The position numbers were made by a program, and so were the translations under genes. Below the pieces are notes generated by a model, which saw only the letters and a program-made list of their open reading frames with translations, ran no database searches and was not told the origin of the DNA. From Peptostreptococcus russellii (lineage in GTDB: Bacteria > Bacillota > Clostridia > Peptostreptococcales > Peptostreptococcaceae), in contig NZ_FODF01000007.1 in NCBI RefSeq assembly GCF_900110295.1, positions 62,001-126,000 of the forward strand: a DNA stretch of 64,000 bases. Direction: 5' to 3'. This document shows, in pieces, positions 1 through 9,865 of the stretch. The stretch's first letter is position 1, and every line of letters begins with the position of its first letter.

Positions 1-61
1 ACTAACTTATTGTATAATAAAGGTACTTAAAAAATTACATTTCTTTTTAAGTATTTCTCAC

Positions 62-103
62 GAAAAAAGAGGGGTTGAGTTATTTCAACCGTTCTTTTTT
101 TTT
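62..103. terminator. Hairpin terminator at left edge
   Basis: The stem pairs GGTTGA (73-78) with TCAACC (85-90). It is flanked by an A-run on the left and a run of nine T on the right, so it could stop transcripts from either side. Confidence 0.6.
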
Positions 104-193
104 ACAAAAAATAGGATTTCCTGTAATTCACTATACTAGCATACTTTTTATTTATAAACAAACTAGAAGTTATATAAATAAATTGCATGAAAA

Positions 194-226
194 GGAAAAA
201 CACCACTAAATTAGTGGTGTTTTTCC
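194..226. terminator. nagB terminator, bidirectional
   Basis: This is a perfect inverted repeat: GGAAAAACACCACTA and its complement around a short AATT-type loop. On the minus strand the stem is followed by a U-rich stretch. It lies about 120 bases past the nagB stop. Confidence 0.8.
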
Positions 227-343
227 TCTACAACAAATCGTTGGGAGTCAAACGACAACATCATAAATAATTATAACGTCATTAACTCTATTATAATCGC
301 TTTTATGATTTTTTGCACGTTATTTTTTCCCTAACGTTAAATA

Positions 344-1093
344 TTAAACTCTCTCGTAAATAGATTCATCAAGTAATGATGCAGCTTCTTCATCTATTAT
401 TACTACTACGTCATTATGGAACTGAAGAATTGATGCTGGAACTTCTGGCTTCACAGGTCCACATACAGTCTTGTATATAGCTTCAGCTTTTCCCTTACCA
501 GATGCAAGTAGTAATATCTTCTTTGTTCTTACAATTGTTCCTATTCCCATACTTATTGCCTTCTTAGGAACCTCTTCTTCTGAGTCAAAGAATCTTGAAT
601 TGGCAAGTATAGTACTTTCTGTGAGTTTTACTACACCAGTAGTATTTGAAAAATGATCATCAGGCTCATTGAATCCTATATGTGCATTATTTCCTATTCC
701 TAGAACCTGTATATCTATTCCACCACATTCTTTTATTTTATTTTCAAATTCCTTAGAATATGTTTCAAAATCTTCTACATTTCCATCAGGAATATTTATA
801 TTTTCCTCTTTAACATCTATTTTGTCAAAAAGATTATCATGCATAAATGTATAATAACTGTTTTCATTTTCTTTTGGCAAGTTAATGTATTCATCAAGAT
901 TAAATGTAGTTACATCCTTAAAAGATATTCCTTCATTCTGATATTTGTCTACAAGTTCTTCATACATACCTATTGGTGTTGAACCTGTAGCAAGCCCTAG
1001 TACTGATTCAGGCTTCATTAAAACCTGTGCAGCCACATAATTAGCTGCTAAAGCACTCATTTTTTCATAGTTTTTGCAAACGTAAATTTTCAC
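344..1093 (-). CDS. nagB: Glucosamine-6-phosphate deaminase
   Basis: This cytoplasmic enzyme converts glucosamine 6-phosphate to fructose 6-phosphate plus ammonia, linking amino-sugar use to glycolysis. The 249-residue protein has the family signatures in order: the phosphate-binding GLATGSTP near residue 33, the catalytic FNLDEY near 64, and GIGNNAHIGFNEP near 132 with the ring-opening histidine. The length is close to the usual 240-266. The start is a GTG preceded by GAGAGGGAT; no in-frame ATG lies nearby. It stands alone, with its own promoter (1146-1174) and terminator, and nagA is not in the window. Confidence is high from motifs. Confidence 0.95.
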   Translation of the reverse strand: MKIYVCKNYEKMSALAANYVAAQVLMKPESVLGLATGSTPIGMYEELVDKYQNEGISFKDVTTFNLDEYINLPKENENSYYTFMHDNLFDKIDVKEENINIPDGNVEDFETYSKEFENKIKECGGIDIQVLGIGNNAHIGFNEPDDHFSNTTGVVKLTESTILANSRFFDSEEEVPKKAISMGIGTIVRTKKILLLASGKGKAEAIYKTVCGPVKPEVPASILQFHNDVVVIIDEEAASLLDESIYERV

Positions 1094-1145
1094 AAAAATC
1101 CCTCTCTCTCGTTATTATTTTTATAAGTTTTTATACTATACTTAT

Positions 1146-1174
1146 ATTATAGTCATAAATTAAAATTAATTCAA
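1146..1174 (-). promoter_or_regulatory. nagB promoter
   Basis: On the minus strand TTGAAT (1174-1169) is separated by exactly 17 bases from a perfect TATAAT (1151-1146). It lies about 50 bases before the GTG start of nagB. Confidence 0.7.
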
Positions 1175-1248
1175 GGCAATCTTTTTCATTTTTGAATACT
1201 TCTTTGCAATTTATTTTCAAATTTTATTTTTATCTATAAATTCTTTCT

Positions 1249-2088
1249 TTATTTTATAAGCCAAGTACCTTCTTCATCTTGTCTTATCTTTTTATTCTTC
1301 ATCATAGTACCAAGAGTTCTTTTAAAATTCTTCTTACTTGTGTTGAATACTATTCTAAGATCTTCTGGATCAGATTTGTCATTAAATCTCATAAATCCAT
1401 CATTTCCTTCCAGATAGCTTAGTATTCTATTTTCTAAAGAATCCATTTCTTCTTTTCTTTCTCCTCTTGTAGATAAACCTAGCTTTCCATCTTCATATAT
1501 TTTTATAACTCTAAGATCTTTTAAATAATCTCCTTCTTTAAGAGTCCTATAATATTCATCTCTTAATATTATACCTGCTATATTAGGTTCTATACAAACA
1601 AGAGCTGTTTTATTTGTTTGAAATCCATATACATAGCCATTGCAAGTATCTCCTATTTTCAAATCGCTATCTGTTGATAGGTGTATATCTACATCTGTTG
1701 TAGCTGCAAGTCTACCACTTTTATCTACATATATATAGAAAGGATATTTTTCATCTTCTAAAATCAAATACTTCTTTTCTCTAAAAGGTACTAATACATC
1801 TCTTTCTAAGCCTATATCAAGGAAACTTCCTATTTCAGTATTGTCCGCTACCTTCAATATCTTAACTTCTCCAGCCATAGCCTTTGGAGTTTTTTGAGTA
1901 GCTATTAATCTTCCCTTTGAATCCCTATATACAAATACTTCAACATCATTATCTACTTGAACAGATTCTTCATCTACAATATTTCCATAAGGTATTAATA
2001 TTTCTTTTTCTTCCTCTTCTCCCTTAAGAAAGTATCCATATTCACTTTTCTTAGTTACCTTTAATTTATTTATTTTTCCAACTTCCAT
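1249..2088 (-). CDS. CvfB/YitL-like S1 RNA-binding protein
   Basis: The 279-residue protein looks like the CvfB (YitL) family, which binds RNA through several S1-like folds and ends in a winged helix. Visible parts are repeated S1-like strands such as IGSFLDIGLERDVLVPFR near residue 85, a second near 150, and a C-terminal wHTH (IVFNTSKKNFKRTLGTMMK). In Staphylococcus, CvfB affects virulence-gene expression; the role here is unknown. The ATG at 2088 was preferred over the TTG just before it because GAGGT lies 9 bases upstream. It is the last gene of a tight six-gene run, 16 bases after malic enzyme. Confidence 0.85.
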   Translation of the reverse strand: MEVGKINKLKVTKKSEYGYFLKGEEEEKEILIPYGNIVDEESVQVDNDVEVFVYRDSKGRLIATQKTPKAMAGEVKILKVADNTEIGSFLDIGLERDVLVPFREKKYLILEDEKYPFYIYVDKSGRLAATTDVDIHLSTDSDLKIGDTCNGYVYGFQTNKTALVCIEPNIAGIILRDEYYRTLKEGDYLKDLRVIKIYEDGKLGLSTRGERKEEMDSLENRILSYLEGNDGFMRFNDKSDPEDLRIVFNTSKKNFKRTLGTMMKNKKIRQDEEGTWLIK

Positions 2089-2104
2089 CAATTTTTCTAC
2101 CTCA

Positions 2105-3280
2105 CTAAATTCTATTTACGCCTGTCTTTATAGCAGCTTCTTTTACGGCTTTTGCCACTGTTTCTGCTATTCCAGCTTCAAATGCCATTGGAAGTATTTT
2201 TTCTCTTCCCAATTCATCTTCTTCTACAAAGTCTGCTATTGCTTTTGCTGCAGCAACCTTCATTTCTTCATTTATTTCTGATGCCCTACATTCTAATGCA
2301 CCTTTAAATACTCCTGGGAAAGCTAATACATTATTTACTTGATTTGGAAAATCACTTCTTCCTGTTCCCATAATAAATACCCCAGATTTTTTCGCTTCAT
2401 CAGGCATTATTTCTGGCTCCGGATTCGCCATTGCAAATACTATTGGCTTGTCGTTCATTGTATCTATCATTTCAGGAGTCAACATCTTAGGACGAGAAAC
2501 TCCTATAAATACATCCTTGCCCTTTACTGCATCAACTAAACTTCCCTTTTCATTATTTTTATTTGTGTATTTTAACATTTCTTTTTGAGCCCAGTTTATT
2601 CCTTCAGTATCTTCTTCAAGAATACCATATCTATCGCAAAGTACAACATTTTTTACATTCATATTTAAAAGCATCTTACAAATTGCAATTCCAGCAGCAC
2701 CTGCACCGTTTATTACTACTTCTAAATCTTCCATTTCCTTATCTGGGAGCTGTTTTACAGCATTTATTATACCTGCTGTAACAATTATAGCTGTACCGTG
2801 CTGATCATCATGAAATACAGGTATATTAAGTTCTTCTTTTAGCCTATTTTCTACTTCAAAACATCTCGGTGCTGAAATATCTTCAAGATTTATACCACCA
2901 AACATAGGCTCTATCATTTTCACTGTCTTAACTATTTCTTCTACATCCTGAGTAGCTAAACATATTGGAAAAGCATCTACATTAGCAAACTCTTTAAAAA
3001 GTATTGCCTTTCCTTCCATTACAGGTATTGATGCTTCCGCACCAATATTTCCTAAACCTAAAACCGCTGATCCATCACTTACTACAGCTACCATATTTCC
3101 TTTTGATGTATATTTATAAACATCTTCTTTATTTTCCTTTATTTTAAGACATGGCTGTGCTACACCTGGAGTATATGCAATAGACAAGTCATCTTTATTT
3201 TCTACCTTTACCTTGCTGACTACTTCAATTTTACCCTTTTTTTCTTCATGAACTCTTAAAGCTTCTTCTGAATAATTCAT
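2105..3280 (-). CDS. NAD(P)-dependent malic enzyme
   Basis: Malic enzyme oxidatively decarboxylates malate to pyruvate and CO2. The 391-residue protein is the short bacterial type. It carries the catalytic tyrosine motif YTPGVAQPCLKI near residue 38, the metal/substrate region FHDDQHGTAI near 156, and a Rossmann motif INGAGAAGIA near 190. I chose ATG 3280 because AAGGAG sits 6 bases before it; an earlier in-frame ATG at 3307 directly abuts the upstream stop and has a worse site. It follows fumarase in the same run, so the pair can take fumarate through malate to pyruvate. Coenzyme preference cannot be read with certainty. Confidence 0.93.
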   Translation of the reverse strand: MNYSEEALRVHEEKKGKIEVVSKVKVENKDDLSIAYTPGVAQPCLKIKENKEDVYKYTSKGNMVAVVSDGSAVLGLGNIGAEASIPVMEGKAILFKEFANVDAFPICLATQDVEEIVKTVKMIEPMFGGINLEDISAPRCFEVENRLKEELNIPVFHDDQHGTAIIVTAGIINAVKQLPDKEMEDLEVVINGAGAAGIAICKMLLNMNVKNVVLCDRYGILEEDTEGINWAQKEMLKYTNKNNEKGSLVDAVKGKDVFIGVSRPKMLTPEMIDTMNDKPIVFAMANPEPEIMPDEAKKSGVFIMGTGRSDFPNQVNNVLAFPGVFKGALECRASEINEEMKVAAAKAIADFVEEDELGREKILPMAFEAGIAETVAKAVKEAAIKTGVNRI

Positions 3281-3307
3281 AACAATCTCCTTAAATCTTT
3301 TTTGCAT

Positions 3308-3838
3308 TTATTTTGTCTGTTCGTACAAGTTATTACCTTCTGAATCAATACACACAGTGAGAATCATATCTTCTACTTTCAACTTTCTCAAAGCTTCTGC
3401 TCCAAGATCTTCGTAATCTATTACTTCACATTCTTTTATACAATTTGATATATATGCTCCTGCTCCCCCTATGGCAACAAGATATACTGCATTATATTTT
3501 TTCATTCCTTGGATTACTTTATCTGCTCTTTTTCCCTTACCAATCATTACTTTTAATCCATTTTCCAATAATGGCAAAGTTAGATCATCCATTCTATAGC
3601 TAGTAGTAGGACCTGCAGAACCTATTACTTCTCCTGGCTTGGCAGGTGACGGTCCAACATAATAAATTCCTTGCCCCTTGGGATCAAATTTCAATTTGTC
3701 TCCACTTTCTATAGATTCACACATTCTTTTATGTGCTGCATCTCTTGCAGTATATAAAGTTCCACTAAGTTTAATTATATCCCCTGCTTTTAAATTTCTT
3801 ATCTCTTCTTCTGAAAAAGGTGTTTTTAATTCTATCAT
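3308..3838 (-). CDS. fumB: Fumarate hydratase class I, beta subunit
   Basis: This is the smaller subunit (176 residues) of the oxygen-sensitive iron-sulfur fumarase that hydrates fumarate to malate. It corresponds to the C-terminal swivelling domain of single-chain class I enzymes. The motif GPTTSYRMD near residue 76 and GKGKRADKVIQGM near 101 are typical. It follows the alpha subunit with a 9-base gap and has a strong AGGAGG site. The two-gene layout is common in Clostridia. Tartrate dehydratase is a related alternative that sequence alone cannot fully exclude. Confidence 0.92.
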   Translation of the reverse strand: MIELKTPFSEEEIRNLKAGDIIKLSGTLYTARDAAHKRMCESIESGDKLKFDPKGQGIYYVGPSPAKPGEVIGSAGPTTSYRMDDLTLPLLENGLKVMIGKGKRADKVIQGMKKYNAVYLVAIGGAGAYISNCIKECEVIDYEDLGAEALRKLKVEDMILTVCIDSEGNNLYEQTK

Positions 3839-3847
3839 TTGCTCCTC

Positions 3848-4687
3848 CTATAAAACAATTTTCTTATGTCTTGACGAGTGGCAATTAATATTTACTACTA
3901 CAGGAAGACCTGCTATATGAGTAGGGAAACTTTCTATATTTACTGCAAGTGCAGTTGTACTTCCCCCTAGACCTTGAACTCCTATACCTAATTCATTTAC
4001 CTTTTCAAGCATCTCTTCTTCCAAGTTCTTGATAAACTCGTCGCTATTATGCTCTCCAATCTCTCTAAAAAGAGCTTTTTTAGCTATTTGGGCACACTTA
4101 TCGACGGTACCACCTATACCTACACCTACAACAATTGGAGGACATGGATTCGGTCCTGCCTTGTAAACTGTATCTAATATAAATTCCTTTATACCTTCTA
4201 AACCATCTGATGGTTTTAACATTTTCATACGACTCATATTTTCGCTGCCAAATCCCTTTGCCGCATATTCAATTTCCAAATTTTCTCCATCTACAATATC
4301 ATAATGTATAATTGCGGGTGTATTATCTTTTGTATTTTTTCTATCTATTGGAGTAACCACAGATTTTCTTAAATGACCTTCTGTATAAGCTCTACTTACA
4401 CCTTTATTTATGGCATCTGTTATATTATCTCCCTCAATATGAAGATTTTGACCTATCTTTACAAAAAATACCGCCATACCAGTATCCTGACATAAAGGTT
4501 TTTTTGTTTCTTTCGCTATTTGAGCATTCTCGATTAAAATATCTAATATATTCTTTGCAATATCTGAAGTTTCTTTTTCTTTATTGCTCTTAAAGCTCTC
4601 TATTACACTTTCATCTAGATTTACACATCCATCAACACACATGTCCCTCACTGCATTTTCAATGAGTTTTGAATCAATAGTTCTCAT
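3848..4687 (-). CDS. fumA: Fumarate hydratase class I, alpha subunit
   Basis: The 279-residue alpha subunit carries the [4Fe-4S] cluster of class I fumarase. Three cysteine contexts expected as ligands are present: [12 protein letters not shown] near residue 64, [17 protein letters not shown] near 175, and NCHSSRHKK at the C-terminus. The enzyme converts fumarate to malate in the cytoplasm and is oxygen labile, fitting an anaerobe. It sits between the YbaK deacylase gene (10 bases upstream) and the beta subunit. The start has a TTAGGAGTG ribosome site. L(+)-tartrate dehydratase is the main alternative, made less likely by the neighbouring malic enzyme. Confidence 0.92.
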   Translation of the reverse strand: MRTIDSKLIENAVRDMCVDGCVNLDESVIESFKSNKEKETSDIAKNILDILIENAQIAKETKKPLCQDTGMAVFFVKIGQNLHIEGDNITDAINKGVSRAYTEGHLRKSVVTPIDRKNTKDNTPAIIHYDIVDGENLEIEYAAKGFGSENMSRMKMLKPSDGLEGIKEFILDTVYKAGPNPCPPIVVGVGIGGTVDKCAQIAKKALFREIGEHNSDEFIKNLEEEMLEKVNELGIGVQGLGGSTTALAVNIESFPTHIAGLPVVVNINCHSSRHKKIVL

Positions 4688-4697
4688 ATCTTCACTC

Positions 4698-5183
4698 CTA
4701 ATTTATTATTAAGTCTGCAAACTCTGCTTTAGCTACCTTTTTCAAGTCTTCAGGCTTTAATTCAATCTGAAATCCTATTTTTCCAGCACTTACTGTTATA
4801 CTGTCTAGTTTTTCTCCAGACAAATCTATATATGTTGAATATAACTTCTTCATACCTATAGGCGAACAACCACCTCTTATATAACCAGTAATCTTATTAA
4901 TGTCTTTTACATGAATCATTTCCACTTTCTTTTCTTTACAAGCTTTTGCTGCCTTTTTCATATCAAGTGTTTCGGCTACAGGTATAACAAATACAAAAAA
5001 TTCTTTGCTACTTCCCTGTGTTACAAGAGTTTTAAATACAGTTGCTGGATCTTTCCCAATACTTTGAGCAGCGCTCACCCCATCAACATGATCTTTATCA
5101 GCTTCATAAGAATGCTCCTGATACTCTATTTCTTCAGATTCAAGTATTCTCATAGCATTTGTCTTTACTTTTTTCTTAGCCAT
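4698..5183 (-). CDS. ybaK: YbaK/EbsC-type aminoacyl-tRNA deacylase
   Basis: YbaK-family proteins hydrolyse mischarged Cys-tRNA(Pro), a proofreading step in translation. The 161-residue protein matches the single-domain form: KTLVTQGSSKEFFVFVIP near residue 48, an active-site-type lysine in this stretch, and GGCSPIGMKK near 111, the family glycine/proline loop. ATG 5183 was taken because GAGGTG lies upstream; ATG 5189 is too close to it. It is embedded in a metabolic operon, which is probably incidental co-transcription. Confidence 0.88.
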   Translation of the reverse strand: MAKKKVKTNAMRILESEEIEYQEHSYEADKDHVDGVSAAQSIGKDPATVFKTLVTQGSSKEFFVFVIPVAETLDMKKAAKACKEKKVEMIHVKDINKITGYIRGGCSPIGMKKLYSTYIDLSGEKLDSITVSAGKIGFQIELKPEDLKKVAKAEFADLIIN

Positions 5184-5199
5184 TAACACAACACCTCTT

Positions 5200-6594
5200 C
5201 TACTTTTTTCTTAAAATAATTGAATTAACTCCATAATATCTGGCAATAGCTTCGTTTATCCAATTATTTTTATCTTCTTCACAATCCCCTAGACCATATG
5301 CCGCACAATATGGATTGTCTGTCTCTACTGCTGGAACCCTTATATTCTCAAAGCGTCCCATATTTTTGCTATCTTTTATTATTATCTCTCTTGCACTGTA
5401 TTTTGAAACATATTCTCCTGCATCTTTAACTGCTTCAAAGTAAGTCTTGGCAAAATAAACTCCTCCAAGTACTATTCCTATAGATAAAATTCCCATTGCT
5501 ATATTAATATTGAATCTTCCTATAACCGAAATATTCATAACTATAGATATTATAAATAATATTAATGTTATCACCATAGCTCTCGGTGGGAAAGTCGGAG
5601 CCATTATCATTGAAAAATATGACACTAATGCTGCCACTATATAAGCTTCTGTCTCAAAACTTTTCTTCAAATCTATAATTCTTGCTATTAACGCTATAAT
5701 CAAAACAATTATTAAAATAACTGTAAAATGCTCAGAAAATGCCTCACTTATTCTTTGAAGTCTATTAAAATACCTAACTAGCATAATCTCTGACTCTTTA
5801 AAAAATGACATTCTTACAAAATTTCCAGGAGCTGTAATCATAACTATAAATCCTGCAAAACTACTTATAAACATCAAAATTAAAGTTGGCAATTCTTTAT
5901 GTTTTTCCTTCATCATTTTGACTATATAGTATACATATATAGTTAAAAGTGCAGGAACTGAATTTTCATTTGTCATTCCTGCAAGAAGCGATATAAATAT
6001 AGTAAAAACCATAGACTTAATACTTCTCACTCTATAATCAAGAACTGTTACTTTTCTTGCTATTAAAAGAGCTGATAAAAGTATTACATTAGTCCACATA
6101 TAATTCGCAGCGCCAATTATCCACAGAAAGTCCTGTCCAAAGACAGGTGTAAATTTCCAAACTAGAAAAAATACATTTAAAAAGAACATTGTTTTATATA
6201 TATGTCTCCCATATTTGTTCTTTTTTATTACCTTTCTATTGTGTTTGTAACCTATATCTATCCCATAAAAATCATTAAGCGTACTAAATTTATACATTAA
6301 ATACATAAGAGCACAAAAACCTGCTGAATCAACAATATTAATTATATTTTTATTAAATATTAGAATAATTTCACCTATTGTATGCGCTAAAATTCTACCA
6401 TTTGTATTATAATATCTTTTTGCTTGGTTACTAAAAACCTGGAATATGTTGGTTATTTTTTCATTATCCATAGTAAACATATTGTTAAAATCATCTGCAA
6501 CAAATACGGTATTCATATTCAAAATAACCATTAGTGCAAAAACAAACAAGATCGAAACAATAAAGCTACGATTTACATTTATTTTTCTGTTCAT
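5200..6594 (-). CDS. Polytopic membrane protein, DUF6056/glucosyltransferase-like
   Basis: The 464-residue protein has about ten to twelve hydrophobic segments, beginning with one at residues 10-30 that is followed by an acidic ADDFNN-type loop. This layout, with an early Asp pair outside the first helix, recalls GT-C lipid-linked sugar transferases and proteins annotated DUF6056 or 'glucosyl transferase GtrII-like'. I cannot name a substrate. The C-terminal soluble tail carries Cys-Ala-Ala-Tyr-Gly and GDCEED. It is the first gene of the run leading to fumarase, 16 bases before ybaK, with a good TTAGGAG site. Confidence 0.6.
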   Translation of the reverse strand: MNRKINVNRSFIVSILFVFALMVILNMNTVFVADDFNNMFTMDNEKITNIFQVFSNQAKRYYNTNGRILAHTIGEIILIFNKNIINIVDSAGFCALMYLMYKFSTLNDFYGIDIGYKHNRKVIKKNKYGRHIYKTMFFLNVFFLVWKFTPVFGQDFLWIIGAANYMWTNVILLSALLIARKVTVLDYRVRSIKSMVFTIFISLLAGMTNENSVPALLTIYVYYIVKMMKEKHKELPTLILMFISSFAGFIVMITAPGNFVRMSFFKESEIMLVRYFNRLQRISEAFSEHFTVILIIVLIIALIARIIDLKKSFETEAYIVAALVSYFSMIMAPTFPPRAMVITLILFIISIVMNISVIGRFNINIAMGILSIGIVLGGVYFAKTYFEAVKDAGEYVSKYSAREIIIKDSKNMGRFENIRVPAVETDNPYCAAYGLGDCEEDKNNWINEAIARYYGVNSIILRKK

Positions 6595-6658
6595 TTTAAT
6601 CTCCTAAATTCCAATTTCTCCAACTAACTTATATTAAATATGTAAATAGCTATAAAAA

Positions 6659-6681
6659 AGGGGGTAGCATTTGCACCCCCT
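6659..6681. terminator. Terminator after the S1 protein gene
   Basis: GGGGGT pairs with ACCCCC around AGCATTTGC. A T-rich tract follows on the minus strand. It separates the S1 gene from the six-gene run. Confidence 0.75.
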
Positions 6682-6717
6682 CTTCTTTCACAATCTAGTC
6701 TTTATATTTTAAATATT

Positions 6718-7923
6718 TTATTCTTCGTCTAGAGAAGTTGTCTTTTCTTTTAATACTTCACCAATATTTCCTATTGTATCGTCACCAACTGACATATACT
6801 GACTTAAATCTTCTTCAGGTTCTCTTGTCAGTTCTCTTATTGAAAGCATCATTCTCTTATTTTCAGGGTTGAACTTTATAATTGCTGCCTTAACAGTATC
6901 ACCGATATTAACAATGTCTTCTACCTTGTTAACTCTCTTTTCACTTAATTCACCTATAGGTAAGTAAGCTTCAACGCCTTCCTTAACTTCTACGAAAGCA
7001 CCCTTGTCAATTATTCTAAGAACTTTGGCTTCAACTACTGAACCCATATGTACTTCATCTGCTATAAGCTTCCATGGATCTTCATCAGGATTCTTTAGAG
7101 ATAAAGCTATTCTCTGAGTTTCAGGGTCAACACTCTGAATGAATACTTCAACTTCCTGTCCTTCGCTAAGAACAGATTCTACTGATTCTACTCTTGTCCA
7201 AGAAAGGTTGTTTATATGAGCAAGACCTTCTATTCCACCAAGATCTATAAATGCACCGTAAGGCATTATATTAGTAACCTTACCAGCTCTCTTTTCTCCT
7301 GGAACAAGTGAATTGAATAATTCTTCTCTTTCAGCCTTTCTCTGTTCTCTCTTAGCTTTTCTTTCTTCATCAAGAATTTCCTGAGCTACTTCTCTATGAG
7401 ATACGATGATTCTATTCTTTCTAGGATTAACTTCCTTTACATAACATTCCATATCAAGACCTACATATTCATTTGTATCCTTAACAAATCTTGTGTCAAT
7501 CTGTGATATAGGCATAAACATAGTATGAGACTTATAACTTACATATAAACCTCTTTCCAGAGCCTTAAATGAATGAACCATAATCTTTGTATGCTGTTCT
7601 AAAGCATCTGTTAATTCCTTAATATCATTCTGTTGTTCAAGCTTTAATCTTGAAATCTTAATAGTAGCATCTTTATAGCTAATATTAGTTATAATTCCAG
7701 TAACCTCATCATCTATTTTGTAAACATCTGCTATACTCTGACCCTTGTCAAGATTAAGTTCTCCTTCAGGTATAACACCGTCAAAGTCAACGTTTAGCTT
7801 TAAGACTAAACTATCGTTGTTTACTTGTGTTACCTTTCCAGTGATTTCATCACCAACATTAATTTTACTTAACTCCTGTTCTTGCATGTCAAGTAGTTCT
7901 TGCATTGTTAAATTGTTTTCCAT
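6718..7923 (-). CDS. Ribosomal protein S1-like RNA-binding protein
   Basis: The 401-residue protein consists of four S1 OB-fold domains, roughly at residues 20-90, 105-175, 195-265 and 280-350. The third has the classic GKVTNIMPYGAFIDLGGIEGLAHI pattern in two halves. Clostridial proteins of this type are annotated as S1 homologues, and in some genomes they are fused to IspH; here no IspH part is present. It probably binds mRNA during translation. ATG 7923 was chosen because AAAGGATG precedes it; a longer upstream reading has no ribosome site and adds a non-homologous extension. The C-terminal tail is acidic. Confidence 0.88.
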   Translation of the reverse strand: MENNLTMQELLDMQEQELSKINVGDEITGKVTQVNNDSLVLKLNVDFDGVIPEGELNLDKGQSIADVYKIDDEVTGIITNISYKDATIKISRLKLEQQNDIKELTDALEQHTKIMVHSFKALERGLYVSYKSHTMFMPISQIDTRFVKDTNEYVGLDMECYVKEVNPRKNRIIVSHREVAQEILDEERKAKREQRKAEREELFNSLVPGEKRAGKVTNIMPYGAFIDLGGIEGLAHINNLSWTRVESVESVLSEGQEVEVFIQSVDPETQRIALSLKNPDEDPWKLIADEVHMGSVVEAKVLRIIDKGAFVEVKEGVEAYLPIGELSEKRVNKVEDIVNIGDTVKAAIIKFNPENKRMMLSIRELTREPEEDLSQYMSVGDDTIGNIGEVLKEKTTSLDEE

Positions 7924-8279
7924 TATAATAACATCCTTTCGCTGCGTAATATCCATATAACTATTATAGCATATCCTACACAATATAATACAGTCTAATT
8001 TTCATATTTTTAAATAAATTTTAGAAATTCCGTTGAATTCCATTATTAATATATTTTTTCCCTGATTTATAGGTAATAAAACACTCTTTTTATCGAAAAT
8101 GAACAAAATTTATGGTTTTTTCTTAGAATCTTTACTATAAATAAACAAATTTTATAGATTTTCATTATCTTTCTCATCTTTCACTCTACTATAGGAACAA
8201 TATCACAAGCTATTTTACAAAATAAAAAAGGACATCTTAAATTTATTTCTAAGATGTCCCTACTATAAACTATTTAATT
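7924..8279. other. Intergenic region with one terminator
   Basis: This is AT-rich sequence between two minus-strand genes. The only clear element is the terminator at 8230-8259. The promoter for the S1 gene must lie here, but I see no strong match to consensus. Confidence 0.5.
8230..8259. terminator. Terminator of the DUF1846 gene
   Basis: GGACATCTTA pairs perfectly with TAAGATGTCC over a 10-base loop. An A-run on the left gives a U tract on the minus strand, just after the DUF1846 stop. Confidence 0.8.
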
Positions 8280-9779
8280 TTAACCTTCAAATAGATTTGT
8301 TGATAAAAATTCATCATCACAAGTTACATCTATTCCTAACTTTCTAAATACCTGTTCATCATTTTTAGAAAGTATAACTGTTGAATGAGCCTGACAATTT
8401 TTTAACTGTGGCAACTTATCCATAGCATACTTAGCAACTGGATTTGTAACCGCACTAATACTTAATGCCATTAGAACTTCCTCTGCACTAAGAGATACAT
8501 TTCTACTACTTAATGTATTTTTCTTTAAATCTATAATTGGCTCAAGAACAAGTGGCGATATTAAGTGCATATCATCTTGTATTTCTGCAAGATATTTAAT
8601 TGCATTTAATATTACTGCTGCAGAACCATTCATTAAACTAGAAAATTTTCCTGTTATCATAGTTTTATCCTCAAGTTCAAGAGCTACTGCAGGACAACTT
8701 TCATCTTCGTGTTGGCAATCGCTACTTCTATAAGCTCTAGCTACATTGACAACCTCTCTATCTTCGCCCTTTAAACCAAGTTCTTCCATTATCATCTTCA
8801 TTCTTGAAACTGCGTCTTTATCTATTCCACCCTTTTTATATTCACAAAGAGTCTTGAAATATCTTCTTATTATCTCTTGAATAGAAGCTTCTCTAACTAC
8901 TTCATCATCTATTATTCCAAATCCAACTCTGTTTACACCCATATCTGTAGGCGACTGGAACATACTTTCTCTGCCTGTTATCTTTTCTATTATTTTCTTA
9001 AGAACAGGGAATAATTCAAGGTCTCTATTATAATTAACAGTTGTTTCACCATACTTTTCAAGATGGAATGAGTCTATCATATTTACATCTTTTAGATCTA
9101 CAGTAGCAGCTTCATAAGCTATATTTACTGGATGTTTTAAAGGAAGATTCCAAACTGGGAATGTTTCATATTTTGAATACCCAGATTCTTTTCCCATTTT
9201 GTTTTCATGATAAAGCTGACTCAAGCAAGTTCCCAGCTTACCACTATTTGGTCCTGGTGCTGTCATTACAACTATAGGTTTTGTAGTTTCTATATAAGGA
9301 TTTGCTCCAAAACCTTCCTCACTTACTATTGTGTCAACATCTGTAGGATACCCCTTAGTAGGTCTGTGTTTATAAACTTTTACTCCTCTTCTTTCAAGCT
9401 TGTTTATAAACATAGTAGCTGCGGGTTGATTTTCATATCTAGTAATTACAACTGAATTAACATCAAGATTATATCCTCTTAAATCATCTATCAATCTCAT
9501 AACTTCCATATCATATGTAATACCAAGATCTCCTCTAATCTTATTTCTTTCTATGTCACCTGCATATACGCATATAACAACTTCTACCTGATCTTTCATA
9601 TGGCTAAGTACTTTAATTTTAGCATTTTCATCAAATCCTGGAAGCACTCTCTTAGCATGTAAATCACCGATTAGCTTTCCTCCAAATTCAATATAAAGCT
9701 TATCAAAGTTATTAACTCTCTCTAATATATACTTTGATTGTTCCTCTAAATACTTATTGTGGTCAAAACCTATTTTCAT
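8280..9779 (-). CDS. DUF1846 family protein
   Basis: The 499-residue soluble protein matches the conserved DUF1846 family (UPF0371) found across Firmicutes and Actinobacteria, with the usual length near 500. Recognisable stretches are [15 protein letters not shown] at the start, [19 protein letters not shown] near residue 32, [17 protein letters not shown] near 172 and the [12 protein letters not shown] region near 363. A P-loop-like GPNSGK is visible. Biochemical function is not established to my knowledge. The gene stands alone with an AGGAGTG site and its own terminator. Confidence 0.88.
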   Translation of the reverse strand: MKIGFDHNKYLEEQSKYILERVNNFDKLYIEFGGKLIGDLHAKRVLPGFDENAKIKVLSHMKDQVEVVICVYAGDIERNKIRGDLGITYDMEVMRLIDDLRGYNLDVNSVVITRYENQPAATMFINKLERRGVKVYKHRPTKGYPTDVDTIVSEEGFGANPYIETTKPIVVMTAPGPNSGKLGTCLSQLYHENKMGKESGYSKYETFPVWNLPLKHPVNIAYEAATVDLKDVNMIDSFHLEKYGETTVNYNRDLELFPVLKKIIEKITGRESMFQSPTDMGVNRVGFGIIDDEVVREASIQEIIRRYFKTLCEYKKGGIDKDAVSRMKMIMEELGLKGEDREVVNVARAYRSSDCQHEDESCPAVALELEDKTMITGKFSSLMNGSAAVILNAIKYLAEIQDDMHLISPLVLEPIIDLKKNTLSSRNVSLSAEEVLMALSISAVTNPVAKYAMDKLPQLKNCQAHSTVILSKNDEQVFRKLGIDVTCDDEFLSTNLFEG

Positions 9780-9830
9780 ATGTACACTCCTAATTCATTA
9801 ATTATTTTTAGATAATTTTCGGAAAAATTA

Positions 9831-9859
9831 TTGACATTTCAAAAATAATGTAATAAAAT
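9831..9859 (+). promoter_or_regulatory. Consensus promoter on the plus strand
   Basis: TTGACA (9831-9836) is followed after 17 bases by TAAAAT (9854-9859). It points away from the DUF1846 gene and into a region with no plus-strand gene. See the candidate small RNA that follows. Confidence 0.65.
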
Positions 9860-9865
9860 AGAATT

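Larger units (their letters stand above)
1..343. other. Left-edge intergenic region
   Basis: No coding region is supported here. It holds two hairpins annotated separately (about 62-103 and 194-226) and AT-rich sequence. The second hairpin ends nagB; the first probably ends a gene lying left of the window. Confidence 0.6.

Noticed and set aside
320-345. TAACGTTA words near the nagB stop and again near 17340 as a possible shared regulatory site
   Set aside because: An 8-base palindrome seen twice downstream of genes is within chance and has no positional logic.
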